A stretch of 43,632 nt of DNA from Lentisphaeria bacterium (GTDB lineage Bacteria > Verrucomicrobiota > Lentisphaeria > Victivallales > Victivallaceae), in assembly GCA_017508285.1 (NCBI GenBank), contig JAFVZG010000054.1, forward strand, positions 1-43,632, in the 5' to 3' direction. How positions within the stretch are numbered: position 1 is the first letter of the stretch; every line of letters begins with the position of its first letter. This document shows, piece after piece, positions 1 through 8,529 of this stretch. The translations under genes and the position numbers were made by a program. Below the pieces are notes generated by a model. The model did not search any database, was not told where the DNA came from, and was given only the letters and a program-made list of their open reading frames with translations.

Positions 1-1
1 C

Positions 2-292
2 TATGCCGCATTCGGCGACAAACACGCTCCGGAATGTTTGAAGTTTCTGGAAAAGATCGCCGACAGATTTATTTTCACCGTTCCCGGTGCCGGGGGCAGA
101 GCCGCCTACTCTCCGGAAGAGTTGACCACCTTTACCGGTATTTCCTCCACAGCGGAATATGATCCGGCGAAAGCGGTAAATCAAGCGGTGAAAAACAGCC
201 GCAACCGGGTCATTATCTCCGGTTCTCTCTACCTTGCCGGTATCGCCCTTGAAATACTTTCCACCCCGGAAAGTGTTCTTGATCTGCCCTGA
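2..292 (+). CDS. folC: Folylpolyglutamate synthase / dihydrofolate synthase, C-terminal fragment
   Basis: The reading frame is open from the first bases of the window, so the 5' end is missing. It ends at the TGA at 290-292, leaving about 96 residues. They fit the C-terminal domain of the Mur-ligase-like FolC family, which adds glutamates to folates in the cytoplasm: a DKHAPE segment near the start, then TVPGAGGRA, and the closing signature VIISGSLYLAG that ends most FolC proteins. An internal TTG at 38 is not a credible start because the same frame continues upstream with family-like sequence. The gene converges on the symporter at 368-1996, separated by 75 bp. The assignment rests on the C-terminal signature only. 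Confidence 0.75.
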   Translation, partial: YAAFGDKHAPECLKFLEKIADRFIFTVPGAGGRAAYSPEELTTFTGISSTAEYDPAKAVNQAVKNSRNRVIISGSLYLAGIALEILSTPESVLDLP

Positions 293-367
293 CGGCTCTA
301 TCACTGAAAAAACATCATCGGAGTATTTTTACCGTATCCGCCCGCACTCTGAAAAACTGCAGTTGCG

Positions 368-1996
368 TTACTGCATACACTTTTTCAGGTGTTCTTCATC
401 CGGCGGAGTTGTCAGCAGACTTACCACGATCAAAGTGATGATCGACAGCGGCAGAGCATAAACGAATGGATCGACATAGGGCCACGGATGGATCGAAATC
501 AATTCCGTTTTCCCGAAAAGTTTTTCACAAACTCCCAGCATGGCAGACTCTTTGCGGTGCAGGAAAAGCAAGCCGAATGCCGATACGCCGGCACCGACTG
601 CTATCGCCGCCCATACTCCGGCACGGGTCGCCCGTTTCCAGTAAAGAGCCGCGGTGTATGCCGGAAGAAATGCCGCCGCACACACTCCGAAAAAGATCGC
701 CGTACCTCTGGCAACGATCCCCGGCGGCAGAATAAATGCAAAGATCAAACTCAGTATGATGCCGATACACACCCCGCTTCTGGTCAATGCCGCACTGTCG
801 CCGTTGCGGTTCAATTTTCCGCAAATATCGTGCCCGATGGAACTGCCGCTGACATGAAAAAGACTTGATAAAGTCGACATCGCCGCCGAAAGCATCGTCA
901 ACGCGAAAATATAAAGCACCACCGGCGGCAGGGCTTCCCGGATAAAGATGGGGATGATCAGATCCGGATTGCCTTTTGCCGCTTCGATCGCCAGCAGGGA
1001 TTGATTTTCAAAGATCCCTTTGTCAGTATGAAAAAAGAAAACATTGGAAAGCGCACCGATCATATACGCCGCCCCGGCAGTGCAGAGAATGAAAAATGAG
1101 CCGACCATCACCGCCCGGTTCAATTCCCGGTCGCTTTTGACCGTCATAAATCTCACCGCCAGCTGCGGCTGCGCCAATGCACCGATACCGACACCCAGCA
1201 TCAGACTGGAAACCAGAGTCCACCACCAGACGGAATTGAATTCCGGCATCACCGTCCACCCCCGGTGCCCGAGGGAGTATTCCAGCGGCAGACGGGATTG
1301 CACCAATGGTGCCATATCGGTCAGGCTCCGGTGGGCTTCGACCACGCCGCCCAGTTTGACATAGCAGAGGATCAGTAATGTCAGCATGCCGCCGACCATG
1401 ATACTGCCGATGAGAGCATCGACATACATCACTCCTTTAAGTCCGCCGAATATCACATAAACCGCCACTACTGCCGCAAATATCAGCAATACCGCATTGT
1501 AAGGCAATCCCATAACTTCCTGCAAAAATCTGGCCCCGCTGATCAGCACCACACTGGAATAAAGCGGCAGAAAACAGAAAATGACCGCCGCAATAAACAC
1601 TTTCATCTTCTCACTCTGAAAGCGTTTGCCGATAAATTCCGGAAAAGTTTTGGCATCCAGAGCCAATCCGATCCGGCGGGTGCGCCTGCCGAACCAGATA
1701 AAGGCGATAATGATCCCGAATGCGATATTCATAAATACCAGCCACATCAAGCCCATGCCGAATTCTCCGGCAATACCGCCGAAGCCGACCAGAGCTGAAG
1801 TGCTGATAAATGCCGCACCGTAACTCATCGCCATCACAAAGGGATTTACCGAGCGGCCGGCAAGCAGATAATCACTGCTGTTGCGGGTCTTGCGAAAACC
1901 GCGGAAACCGAGATAAGAGATCACTGCCACATAGAGCAGAAGCAATGCGCCCATGGCAAAAGAGTTGATCGCGCCGCCGATAGATGCAGTAATCAT
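368..1996 (-). CDS. Sodium:solute symporter (SSS family)
   Basis: A 542-residue, very hydrophobic protein with about 13 predicted membrane segments, the size and layout of the SSS/SLC5 family, which uses the Na+ gradient to import sugars, amino acids, vitamins or organic acids across the inner membrane. Near the N-terminus, after the first helix, comes the family hallmark SSDYLLAGRSVNPFVMAMS, followed by the small-residue-rich helix FISTSALVGFGG. The GGLKGVMYVDALIG segment near residue 205 is also typical. The ATG overlaps the stop of the small gene at 1993-2109 (ATGA), so the two are translationally coupled. Substrate cannot be read from the sequence. The pairing with a tiny membrane peptide resembles transporters annotated with a symporter small accessory protein. 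Confidence 0.85.
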   Translation of the reverse strand: MITASIGGAINSFAMGALLLLYVAVISYLGFRGFRKTRNSSDYLLAGRSVNPFVMAMSYGAAFISTSALVGFGGIAGEFGMGLMWLVFMNIAFGIIIAFIWFGRRTRRIGLALDAKTFPEFIGKRFQSEKMKVFIAAVIFCFLPLYSSVVLISGARFLQEVMGLPYNAVLLIFAAVVAVYVIFGGLKGVMYVDALIGSIMVGGMLTLLILCYVKLGGVVEAHRSLTDMAPLVQSRLPLEYSLGHRGWTVMPEFNSVWWWTLVSSLMLGVGIGALAQPQLAVRFMTVKSDRELNRAVMVGSFFILCTAGAAYMIGALSNVFFFHTDKGIFENQSLLAIEAAKGNPDLIIPIFIREALPPVVLYIFALTMLSAAMSTLSSLFHVSGSSIGHDICGKLNRNGDSAALTRSGVCIGIILSLIFAFILPPGIVARGTAIFFGVCAAAFLPAYTAALYWKRATRAGVWAAIAVGAGVSAFGLLFLHRKESAMLGVCEKLFGKTELISIHPWPYVDPFVYALPLSIITLIVVSLLTTPPDEEHLKKCMQ

Positions 1997-2109
1997 TTTT
2001 CTTCACCGCCTTTATTCCACCGGATCGCTCCATAGACCACCCCGAATACGGATGCCGCAATGCTTCCCAATACCGCTGCTGCGATATAAATATCACCGAA
2101 ACCCAACAT
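1993..2109 (-). CDS. Small symporter-accessory membrane peptide (38 aa)
   Basis: A 38-codon gene directly upstream of the symporter. It begins MLGFGDIYIAAAVLGSIAAS, continues as one hydrophobic segment and ends with a charged tail (RWNKGGEEK), the layout of a single-pass inner-membrane peptide. A GGGGGAA sequence lies immediately before the ATG and can serve as ribosome-binding site. The stop codon overlaps the symporter start in an ATGA junction. That junction, the single helix with a basic tail and the position match the short accessory proteins found in front of many SSS transporters. By analogy it may stabilise or regulate the transporter; this role is inferred. The reading is secure; only the functional name is uncertain. 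Confidence 0.75.
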   Translation of the reverse strand: MLGFGDIYIAAAVLGSIAASVFGVVYGAIRWNKGGEEK

Positions 2110-2133
2110 ATTTCCCCCGGAATTATTATAAAC

Positions 2134-2167
2134 AAAAAACGGACAGAGTCCTGAAACCCGGTCCGTT
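2134..2167 (-). terminator. Intrinsic terminator after rpmB
   Basis: On the minus strand a 7-bp stem (AACGGAC at 2167-2161 with GTCCGTT at 2144-2138) closes a 16-nt loop and runs into a six-T tract ending at 2134. It lies 26 bp past the rpmB stop and before the symporter pair, so it separates the two units. Confidence 0.75.
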
Positions 2168-2192
2168 CACTTGCAAAACCCTGAATTCGGAA

Positions 2193-2420
2193 TTACGCTT
2201 TGACATAATTTCCGGTACGAATGCAGGCAGCGCACATTTTAACAGTTTTGACGGTGCCGCCCTCATTGATTTTGACACTCTGCAGATTGATCTCAAACTT
2301 GCGTTTGACATTTTTGACAACGTGCATACCGATACCGCCGGCTTTGATCGCCAGACCTTTACGGGTGATGCAGCCGCCATTGCCTTTGGTTTTGCCGCAG
2401 ATGGCGCAGACTTTACTCAT
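2193..2420 (-). CDS. rpmB: Large ribosomal subunit protein bL28
   Basis: A 75-residue basic protein of the usual bL28 length, beginning MSKVCAICGKTKGNGG. bL28 is a structural protein of the 50S subunit. Two CxxC pairs are present (Cys5/Cys8 and Cys63/Cys66), the zinc-binding form of bL28 rather than the Cys-free form. The central KRKFEINLQSVK segment matches the family core. A GAGG ribosome-binding sequence stands before the ATG. The gene lies 45 bp downstream of tRNA-Lys on the same strand, so they may share a transcript, and is followed by a clear terminator at 2134-2167. Confidence 0.95.
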   Translation of the reverse strand: MSKVCAICGKTKGNGGCITRKGLAIKAGGIGMHVVKNVKRKFEINLQSVKINEGGTVKTVKMCAACIRTGNYVKA

Positions 2421-2465
2421 TTTACCGACCTCATTATAGTTAACAAAAAAACATACAGATAAAAA

Positions 2466-2541
2466 TGGTGAGTTGGCCGGGACTCGAACCCGGGACCACC
2501 GCCTTAAAAGGGCGATGCTCTACCGACTGAGCTACCAACCC
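2466..2541 (-). tRNA. tRNA-Lys (anticodon TTT), CCA encoded
   Basis: Minus-strand cloverleaf: a 7-bp acceptor stem (GGGTTGG with CCAACTC, one G-U pair), TA at positions 8-9, a GCTC/GAGC D-stem, an anticodon stem TCGCC/GGCGG around the loop CTTTTAA (anticodon TTT, decoding AAA/AAG as lysine), and a T-arm containing GTTCGAG. The discriminator base is A and CCA is encoded. A possible promoter lies upstream (TTGCAA, 17-bp spacer, TATTTT), and a 6-bp hairpin (ATCCGG/CCGGAT, 2552-2570) sits between it and the tRNA. Confidence 0.96.
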
Positions 2542-2629
2542 ACCTTGGGTCATCCGGCGTGTTTCCGGATAACAATCATATAAAATAACCGCTGTTTAGT
2601 GAAATTGCAAGTATCTTTTTAAAAAATCT

Positions 2630-3145
2630 TCAATTTTTTGCACTTTTTCTTGCTTCAAGTTCATTCTGCAACTCACTGTCGGCAGCAAGCACCTGCATTT
2701 TCTGTTTCTCTCTGAATTCTTTCAGTGCCTTTGCCAATGCCGCATCGGCGGTGGCAAGGATGCTGATGGCATAAAGAGCGGCATTTTTCGCTCCGGCTTT
2801 GCCGCAGGTCACCGCCGCCACCGGGATCCCGGGAGGCATCTGAACCGTGGCAAGCAGAGAATCCATCGCCTTGAAGGGTTCCGATGCCATGGGAATACCG
2901 ATCACCGGCAAGGTGGTATGAGCGGCGACCACTCCGCCCAGATGAGCAGCCATACCGGCGGCACAGATAATGACCTTGCAGCCGTTTTTCTCGGCATCGG
3001 CGGCAAATCCGGCAGCTTCGTTGGGGGTGCGGTGGGCGGACATGATCCGGGCGGTGAACGGCACGCCGAATTCATCCAAAACATCAAAGGCATTGCGGAC
3101 GATTTCAAGATCGCTCTTACTGCCCATAATAACGGCAACACTCAT
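2630..3145 (-). CDS. purE: N5-carboxyaminoimidazole ribonucleotide mutase
   Basis: A 171-residue class I PurE, which moves the carboxylate of N5-CAIR to make CAIR in de novo purine synthesis in the cytoplasm. The N-terminus VAVIMGSKSDLE and the active-site SAHRTP (residues 36-41) are diagnostic. GMAAHLGGVVAAHTTLPVIG follows at about residues 64-83, then the GGM-like MPPGIPVAAV substrate loop. The C-terminus carries an extra charged tail of roughly 15 residues. No purK is adjacent; the upstream neighbour is a Nudix hydrolase 43 bp away. A TTTCC-rich stretch with a GAAAGGAAAG ribosome-binding site precedes the ATG. Confidence 0.95.
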   Translation of the reverse strand: MSVAVIMGSKSDLEIVRNAFDVLDEFGVPFTARIMSAHRTPNEAAGFAADAEKNGCKVIICAAGMAAHLGGVVAAHTTLPVIGIPMASEPFKAMDSLLATVQMPPGIPVAAVTCGKAGAKNAALYAISILATADAALAKALKEFREKQKMQVLAADSELQNELEARKSAKN

Positions 3146-3188
3146 GGTAACTTTCCTTTCGCTTTGAGTTTATATATACTAAGGTTTC

Positions 3189-3710
3189 TCATCTCGTTTG
3201 CGGCGGATAAAACCCGCACTTTTTCAACTCTTCCAATTCCGTCAGAAGATTGGGAGTGAATTCCCGCCGGTTTGCCGGATCGGCAAGTTCCTCTGCGTTC
3301 CAGAAGCGCACTCCGTCGATCTCACTGCGCTGATAATCGAATGGTCCGGCAAGTTTCACTCCGAAAACCCGGATATTTTCCGATTCGATCTCATTGCGTA
3401 TACGGCTGTCAAAGAGGTGCTGAAGTTCCAGTTCTTCTTTTATCCCCAGTTCCTCAGCAAGTTCCCGGCGGGCGGCAGTTTCAAAATTTTCCCCGCATGC
3501 CAGATGCCCGCCGACGGCAGTATCCCATTTGCCCGGCTGGATATCTTTATCCATCCGCCGTTTCTGCAGCAGCAGAGAACCGTTTTCCGGGTGCATCACT
3601 GCAACATGAATGGTGCAATGGATCAATGCCGGATTGCCGTGACACTCACTGCGCAGTGCTTTGCCGAGCAAATTGCCTTTTTCGTCGTAGACATCAAAAT
3701 ATTCGGGCAT
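3189..3710 (-). CDS. Nudix hydrolase (YfcD/IDI-like)
   Basis: A Nudix-fold enzyme of about 173 residues that would hydrolyse a nucleoside-diphosphate-linked substrate in the cytoplasm. The full Nudix box G-x5-E-x7-RE-x2-EE-x-G is present at residues 68-89 (GHLACGE then RRELAEELG), so the metal site is intact. The N-terminus, with EYFDVYDEKGNLLGKALRSE and a TIHVAVMH strand, resembles the YfcD and isopentenyl-diphosphate-isomerase-like branch, often of unknown substrate. The ATG at 3710 is preferred because AAAGAGAA stands just before it; a GTG at 3728, overlapping the stop of the upstream mutase gene (GTGA), would add six residues. Either way it is translationally linked to the mutase. Confidence 0.85.
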   Translation of the reverse strand: MPEYFDVYDEKGNLLGKALRSECHGNPALIHCTIHVAVMHPENGSLLLQKRRMDKDIQPGKWDTAVGGHLACGENFETAARRELAEELGIKEELELQHLFDSRIRNEIESENIRVFGVKLAGPFDYQRSEIDGVRFWNAEELADPANRREFTPNLLTELEELKKCGFYPPQTR

Positions 3711-3724
3711 GGGAAAATTCTCTT

Positions 3725-5041
3725 TCACTTGCGGATGATCGCCAGAAGTTCATCCCGCTTGGCTTCCATCAACTCTCTGGTGTCGGCTTCCACGATCAAC
3801 CGCAGAAGCGGCTCGGTATTGGAGCTGCGCACATTGAACCACCAATTGTCGTATTCGGAAGATATGCCATCCAATTCAAACATGTGACCATCGGCATATC
3901 TGGCTTTGATCTCCTGCAAAATGGGAGCGACATCGGCGACTTTTGAGTTGATCTCTCCGCTGGAAAAATATTTTTTCAATGGAGAAATCAACCGGTGCAG
4001 CGGCAGATTTTTAGCGCAGATCAGATTGGCAAGCATGATCATCGCCAGCCCCTGGGATTCGGCGGTGAAGTTCTGTTTGAAGTAGTAGTGCCCGGAAAGT
4101 TCCCCGGCAAATACCGCATCATTTTCCCGCATCTGATTTTTGATAAAGGCGTGACCGACCCGGCACTGGATCGCTTTGCCGCCGTTTTCCTCGATGCACT
4201 CTTTGACCGCCCGGCTGGAACGCAGATCGTAAAGGATCGTCGCCGGTCCTCGGGAAAGGATATCCTGCGCGATCAATGCCGTAAAAAGATCCATCGGGAT
4301 GATCTCTCCCTGATCGTCGATGAATCCGCACCGGTCGGCATCACCGTCAAAAGCAGCTCCGAAATCGGCATTTACCTCTTTCACTTTGGCTCTGATGGCA
4401 TCCAGAGTATCGGTTTTCAGCGGATTTGCCTCATGGTTGGGAAATGTACCATCCATCACATCGTACATCGGCACGATATCAAAAAGGTCAGTGATCCCGG
4501 CGATCTCATACAAACCCATGGCATTGGCGTAATCGACCACCACTTTGAGTTTGCGGTCAAGTTTGGCAAAAGAACGGAGAAATGCGCCGTATTCACCGGT
4601 AATATCATAAGTGGAAATACTCCCTTTCACCGGCACATCCTGCCAGGAACGCTCCTCAACGATCTTCTGGATATCCATGATACCGGTCGCCCCGCTGATG
4701 GGGACAGCATCGGCTTTGCAGAGTTTGAAGCCGTTCCACTCCCCCGGATTGTGGCTGGCGGTGATCATCACGCTGCCGTCAGCTTTGAGCGTGCCGTTGG
4801 CAAAGTAACTCTGCGGAGTGGAAGAGAGCCCCAGATCGATCACATCGGCACCCTGATCGGTGATACCTTTGCTCAAGCCCTCAAAAAGCTGCTGGGAGTG
4901 AGGACGCATATCTCTGCCGATGACTACTTTTTTTGCACCGGTAAAGGTGATATACGCTCTGCCGATGGCGTAAGCGATATCGGCGTTGATGTCGGTGGGG
5001 TAAATACCCCGGATATCATAGGCTTTGAAAATTCCTGACAT
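3725..5041 (-). CDS. Phosphomannomutase/phosphoglucomutase (alpha-D-phosphohexomutase)
   Basis: A 438-residue enzyme of normal length for the bacterial PMM/PGM family, which interconverts hexose 1- and 6-phosphates for nucleotide-sugar and glycolytic metabolism. The four family landmarks are intact and in order: the phosphoserine loop TASHNP (residues 94-99, Ser96), the Mg-binding DGDADR (233-238), the sugar-binding GELSGH (314-319) and the phosphate-binding RSSNTEP (406-412). Sequence alone does not decide mannose versus glucose preference. The ATG is preceded by GAGGTAAAAAAGCT. It is separated from tkt by a strong terminator and overlaps or abuts the Nudix gene downstream. Confidence 0.92.
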   Translation of the reverse strand: MSGIFKAYDIRGIYPTDINADIAYAIGRAYITFTGAKKVVIGRDMRPHSQQLFEGLSKGITDQGADVIDLGLSSTPQSYFANGTLKADGSVMITASHNPGEWNGFKLCKADAVPISGATGIMDIQKIVEERSWQDVPVKGSISTYDITGEYGAFLRSFAKLDRKLKVVVDYANAMGLYEIAGITDLFDIVPMYDVMDGTFPNHEANPLKTDTLDAIRAKVKEVNADFGAAFDGDADRCGFIDDQGEIIPMDLFTALIAQDILSRGPATILYDLRSSRAVKECIEENGGKAIQCRVGHAFIKNQMRENDAVFAGELSGHYYFKQNFTAESQGLAMIMLANLICAKNLPLHRLISPLKKYFSSGEINSKVADVAPILQEIKARYADGHMFELDGISSEYDNWWFNVRSSNTEPLLRLIVEADTRELMEAKRDELLAIIRK

Positions 5042-5078
5042 AGCTTTTTTACCTCAAATAATAATATACCGTTAAGGG

Positions 5079-5117
5079 AAAAAAGGCGCAAAGGGAAAAT
5101 CGATCCCCCTTTGCGCC
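5079..5117 (-). terminator. Intrinsic terminator after tkt
   Basis: On the minus strand an 11-bp perfect stem (GGCGCAAAGGG at 5117-5107 with its complement at 5095-5085) is followed by a six-T tract at 5084-5079. It lies 26 bp past the transketolase stop and before the mutase start, so tkt is a separate transcript. Confidence 0.9.
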
Positions 5118-5142
5118 GTTGATTCAAATCACCACAGAAAGA

Positions 5143-7206
5143 TCATTCCTTGTGGCAGTCGCAACCGCAGTCACAATCATCATCACCGCAGCCGCAATCG
5201 CAATCATCGCCGTCGCAGCAGAAGTAATCTTTGATCTGATCGACCACGCCCTGCGGGGTGAAGCCGAATTTATCGGCAAGCACTTTGTACGGGGCAGATG
5301 CGCCGAAGTGATCCAGACCGATATTGAGACCTTCCAGACCGGTGAAGCGTTCCCAGCCGAAAGTGCTGGCGGCTTCGATGGAGACCACCGCGGCGCAGTA
5401 GCTGGGCAGCACCTCTTCCTGATAGTCGAAATCCTGCTGGAGGAAGAGTTCCCAAGAGGGCATGGAAACCACGCGTACCCGGACTTCCTCTTTGCGGAGC
5501 AATTCAGCAGCTTCCAGAGCGAGATTGACTTCAGAACCGGTGGCAAGAAGGATCAGGTCGAAGTTTTCCTCATCGCTGACCACAAATGCACCACGGGAAA
5601 CATCGACTTTTTTGGCAGTTTCCGCATCGTAGGGTTTCAGGTTCTGACGGGTGAGCAGCAGAGCGACCGGACCGTCGGCCTGCAATGCCGCAGCCCAGGC
5701 ACCGGCGACTTCGTGAGCCTCGGCAGGACGGATGACCGTCACACCGGGGATACTGCGGAGCATGGCGATCTGTTCGATCGGCTCATGGGTGGGGCCGTCT
5801 TCACCGACATAGAATGAATCGTGGGTGAAGATGTAGATCTGATGCAGTTTCTGGATGGCAGCAAGACGGATCGCCGGTTTCATATAGTCAGAGAAGACGA
5901 AGAAGGTCGAACTGTAGGGGATCGCCGTGCCGTTGGCAGCCATACCGTTGGCGGCAAGACCCATCGCCAATTCGCGGACTCCGAAGTGGATGTTGCGTCC
6001 GGCATAGTTGCCCGGAGCAAAATCGGTTTCGCCTTTGATATTGCTCTTGGTGGAAGGAGCAAGGTCGGCGGCACCGCCGAAGAGGGCGGGAACGAGTTCA
6101 GCGGCTTTCTGGAGGATGGCACCGCTGCTGGCGCGGGAAGCGACCGGCTCATCGACCGGAGCGACTTTGAGCAGCTCTTCGAGGATGTTTTCCGGCACGG
6201 TCTGGTTGACATATTTGCTGACCAATTCGGCGGTGGCGGCATCGGCATCGCAGAAGGCTTTGAATTTGGCATTCCAGTCGGCGGCTTTGGCTTTGCTGTC
6301 AGCGACGCAGGCGGCGCAGTAATCTTTGACATCCTGAGCGACGGTGAAAGGTGCTTCGGTGTAGCCGAGGTTGGCACGCAGTGCGGCGAGTTCCTCATCA
6401 CCGAGGGGTTCACCGTGAGCGGAGGCTTTACCCTGTTTGTTGGGGGCGCCGAAACCGATCTGGGTCTTACCGATAATGATGGTCGGGCGGCCATCGGATT
6501 TGACCGCTTCAGCCAGAGCCGCATCGCACTGGCAGACGTCGTTGGCATTGTCGCAGCGGATCACGCGCCAGTTGTAAGCGGCGAAACGGGCGGCGACATC
6601 TTCGGTAAAGGCGATACCGGTGGAGCCTTCGATACTGATGGTGTTGTCATCGTAGAAAACGACCAGATCATCCAGTTTCAGGTGACCGGCGAGAGAAGCC
6701 GCTTCACTGGTGGCACCTTCCATCATACAGCCGTCGCCGGAGATGATGAAGATCTTGTTGGCGAAGAAGTCAGTTTTATCCAAGCCGGTGCGGGCGGCGA
6801 AATAGCGGTTGGCGATGGACATACCGACTGCTGAAGCGAAACCGCTGCCGAGAGGTCCGGTGGTGATATCGACACCATCAGTGTGACCGAGTTCCGGATG
6901 GCCCGGAGTGAGGCTGCCCCACTGACGGAAGTTTTTGATCTCTTCCATATCCAGACCGTAGTTGAAAAGGTGGAGCAAGCTGTAGATCAGCATGGAACCG
7001 TGACCGGCGGAAAGGATGAAACGGTCACGACCGATCCACTGGGGATTTGCCGGATCATGGCGCAGATATTTGCTCCAGAGTACGGCGGCGTAATCGGCGC
7101 AGCCGAGGGGCATGCCGGGATGACCGGATTTTGCTTTCTGAATCGCTTCAGCGGAGATGACGCGGATGGTATCCGCCGTTTTTTTCGCCATTTTGCAGTC
7201 GAACAT
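5143..7206 (-). CDS. tkt: Transketolase with Cys/Asp-rich C-terminal tail
   Basis: A full-length transketolase (687 residues) of the pentose phosphate pathway, transferring two-carbon ketol units between sugar phosphates with thiamine diphosphate. The ThDP motif starts at ISGDGCMMEGATSEAAS and ends around YDDN. Substrate-binding histidines appear in SGHPGMPLG, LSAGHGSML and LGHTDG. The pyrimidine-domain segment HDSFYVGEDGPTHEPIEQ is intact. GGAG stands 7 nt before the ATG. After the normal end of the fold (DQIKDYF) comes an extra tail of about 25 residues with nine Cys in CxC spacing, many Asp and a final His, which is not part of the usual enzyme and looks metal-binding. The gene has its own terminator and runs divergently from ruvB. 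Confidence 0.95.
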   Translation of the reverse strand: MFDCKMAKKTADTIRVISAEAIQKAKSGHPGMPLGCADYAAVLWSKYLRHDPANPQWIGRDRFILSAGHGSMLIYSLLHLFNYGLDMEEIKNFRQWGSLTPGHPELGHTDGVDITTGPLGSGFASAVGMSIANRYFAARTGLDKTDFFANKIFIISGDGCMMEGATSEAASLAGHLKLDDLVVFYDDNTISIEGSTGIAFTEDVAARFAAYNWRVIRCDNANDVCQCDAALAEAVKSDGRPTIIIGKTQIGFGAPNKQGKASAHGEPLGDEELAALRANLGYTEAPFTVAQDVKDYCAACVADSKAKAADWNAKFKAFCDADAATAELVSKYVNQTVPENILEELLKVAPVDEPVASRASSGAILQKAAELVPALFGGAADLAPSTKSNIKGETDFAPGNYAGRNIHFGVRELAMGLAANGMAANGTAIPYSSTFFVFSDYMKPAIRLAAIQKLHQIYIFTHDSFYVGEDGPTHEPIEQIAMLRSIPGVTVIRPAEAHEVAGAWAAALQADGPVALLLTRQNLKPYDAETAKKVDVSRGAFVVSDEENFDLILLATGSEVNLALEAAELLRKEEVRVRVVSMPSWELFLQQDFDYQEEVLPSYCAAVVSIEAASTFGWERFTGLEGLNIGLDHFGASAPYKVLADKFGFTPQGVVDQIKDYFCCDGDDCDCGCGDDDCDCGCDCHKE

Positions 7207-7295
7207 CTTTTAACTCCTTTTTTTGTTCGCGTTATCTGCCGGAAATCCGGAGTATCAGAAAAAAATCCCGTTTTTCCGGCTTGACAACTGGTAAT

Positions 7296-7323
7296 TTGAC
7301 AAAAATTGCGTTATCTTTATTAA
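7296..7323 (+). promoter_or_regulatory. Candidate promoter of ruvB
   Basis: TTGACA at 7296-7301, a 16-bp spacer and TATTAA at 7318-7323. The -35 is perfect, the -10 only moderate. An extra TTGACA at 7281-7286 makes the exact promoter uncertain. The start codon follows 43 bp later. Confidence 0.45.
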
Positions 7324-7366
7324 AGTAACACTAAAAGTACAGAAAAACAAGTTTTTTTGAGAAAAT

Positions 7367-8386
7367 ATGACAGAACGTTTCATAACTTCCACCCTCAACC
7401 GCCGGGATCCGGCAAAAGAGTCTTCCCTGCGGCCGCCGGTTTTTGCGGAGTTTCCCGGTCAGACCAGGGTCAAAGAACAGCTGGAATTATTTGTCCGTGC
7501 CGCCAGAGAAAGAGACGAAGCTCTTGACCATATCCTGCTTTGCGGTCCGCCGGGACTGGGAAAAACCACGCTGGCTTACATCATTGCCAACGAAAGAGGC
7601 ACCAAATTAAAGAGTTCCAGCGGGCCAGCCATTGAAAAACCCGGCGATCTTGCCGGTCTGCTCACCTCCCTGGAACCCGGTGATGTCCTCTTTATCGACG
7701 AGATCCACCGCCTGAGTGCCACCGTAGAAGAGTATCTTTACAGTGCGATGGAGGATTTCTTTATCGACATCATGCTGGAACAGGGTGCCGGTGCCAGATC
7801 GGTGCGGCTGAATGTTCCCCGCTTCACCCTGATCGGAGCGACCACCCGTCTGGGCATGATCTCGGCTCCGCTCCGTGCCAGATTCGGTTTGAATATGCGT
7901 CTGGATTACTACGATACGGAAAGTCTGATGGAGATACTGCACCGTTCAGCGAAGATCCTTGATGTGCCAATGGATGATGACGGTGCGCGGCAGATCGCTT
8001 CGCGCTGCCGGGGAACTCCGCGTATTGCCAATAATCTTCTGCGGCGGGCACGGGATTACGCCCAGATCAGAGCCGATGGCAAAATCACCGGCAAAGCTGC
8101 TTCCGATGCATTGGAAATGCTGCAGATCGACCGCGACGGTCTGGATGAGATGGATTTGCGGATCCTTGAGGTGATAATCAACAACTTCCGGGGAGGTCCG
8201 GTAGGGTTGAAAAATATTGCCGTATCCACCGGAGAGGATGAAGATTCTCTGGAAGATGTCTATGAGCCGTTTCTGATCCAGCACGGTTATCTGGTACGCA
8301 CCTCACGCGGCAGAGTCGCCACCCCGAAAGCATGGAAAAAACTCGGCTTGAGCGAAGCTGTCGCCGACAAACGCGAACTCTTCTGA
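7367..8386 (+). CDS. ruvB: Holliday junction branch-migration helicase RuvB
   Basis: A 339-residue AAA+ motor of normal RuvB length that drives branch migration of Holliday junctions together with RuvA. It has the RuvB N-terminus ([12 protein letters not shown]), Walker [10 protein letters not shown] (residues 60-68), Walker B DEIH (111-114), sensor 1 GATTR (157-161), the arginine-finger segment APLRARFG (167-174), [12 protein letters not shown] (sensor 2), and the winged-helix C-terminal domain with [10 protein letters not shown] and [11 protein letters not shown]. ruvA and ruvC are not adjacent. The ribosome-binding site (GAGAAAAT) is weak. The next gene on this strand, a cyclophilin, has its own promoter. 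Confidence 0.97.
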   Translation: MTERFITSTLNRRDPAKESSLRPPVFAEFPGQTRVKEQLELFVRAARERDEALDHILLCGPPGLGKTTLAYIIANERGTKLKSSSGPAIEKPGDLAGLLTSLEPGDVLFIDEIHRLSATVEEYLYSAMEDFFIDIMLEQGAGARSVRLNVPRFTLIGATTRLGMISAPLRARFGLNMRLDYYDTESLMEILHRSAKILDVPMDDDGARQIASRCRGTPRIANNLLRRARDYAQIRADGKITGKAASDALEMLQIDRDGLDEMDLRILEVIINNFRGGPVGLKNIAVSTGEDEDSLEDVYEPFLIQHGYLVRTSRGRVATPKAWKKLGLSEAVADKRELF

Positions 8387-8445
8387 CCGGCGTGATCCGG
8401 CAGTTTTCCGGTTGCGCTCTTTGCTGCACTGACTGCGACCGGCGT

Positions 8446-8474
8446 TTGACAAATCACCACTTCTGTGGTATGTT
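8446..8474 (+). promoter_or_regulatory. Sigma-70 promoter of the cyclophilin gene
   Basis: TTGACA (8446-8451), exactly 17 bp, TATGTT (8469-8474), followed by a leader of about 50 nt and an AAAGGA ribosome-binding site before the ATG at 8530. A small CCAC/GTGG repeat lies in the spacer. Confidence 0.75.
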
Positions 8475-8529
8475 TTATGCGTGACTGACATTCAAGTTTT
8501 ACAAAATTCAAAACAAAGGATCTTCTATC

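Noticed and set aside
2433-2438. A perfect TATAAT on the minus strand before rpmB
   Set aside because: Transcription from it would start after the Shine-Dalgarno, leaving a leader too short for translation. No matching -35 was found.
3995-5038. A 347-codon open frame on the plus strand
   Set aside because: It lies antisense within the mutase gene, whose four family motifs are intact. The product shows no recognisable domain and the codon pattern is a shadow of the real gene.
5821-6834. A 337-codon open frame on the plus strand, Gly-rich
   Set aside because: Antisense to transketolase. The Gly/Phe richness comes from reading GCC/GAA codons backwards, and there is no ribosome-binding site.
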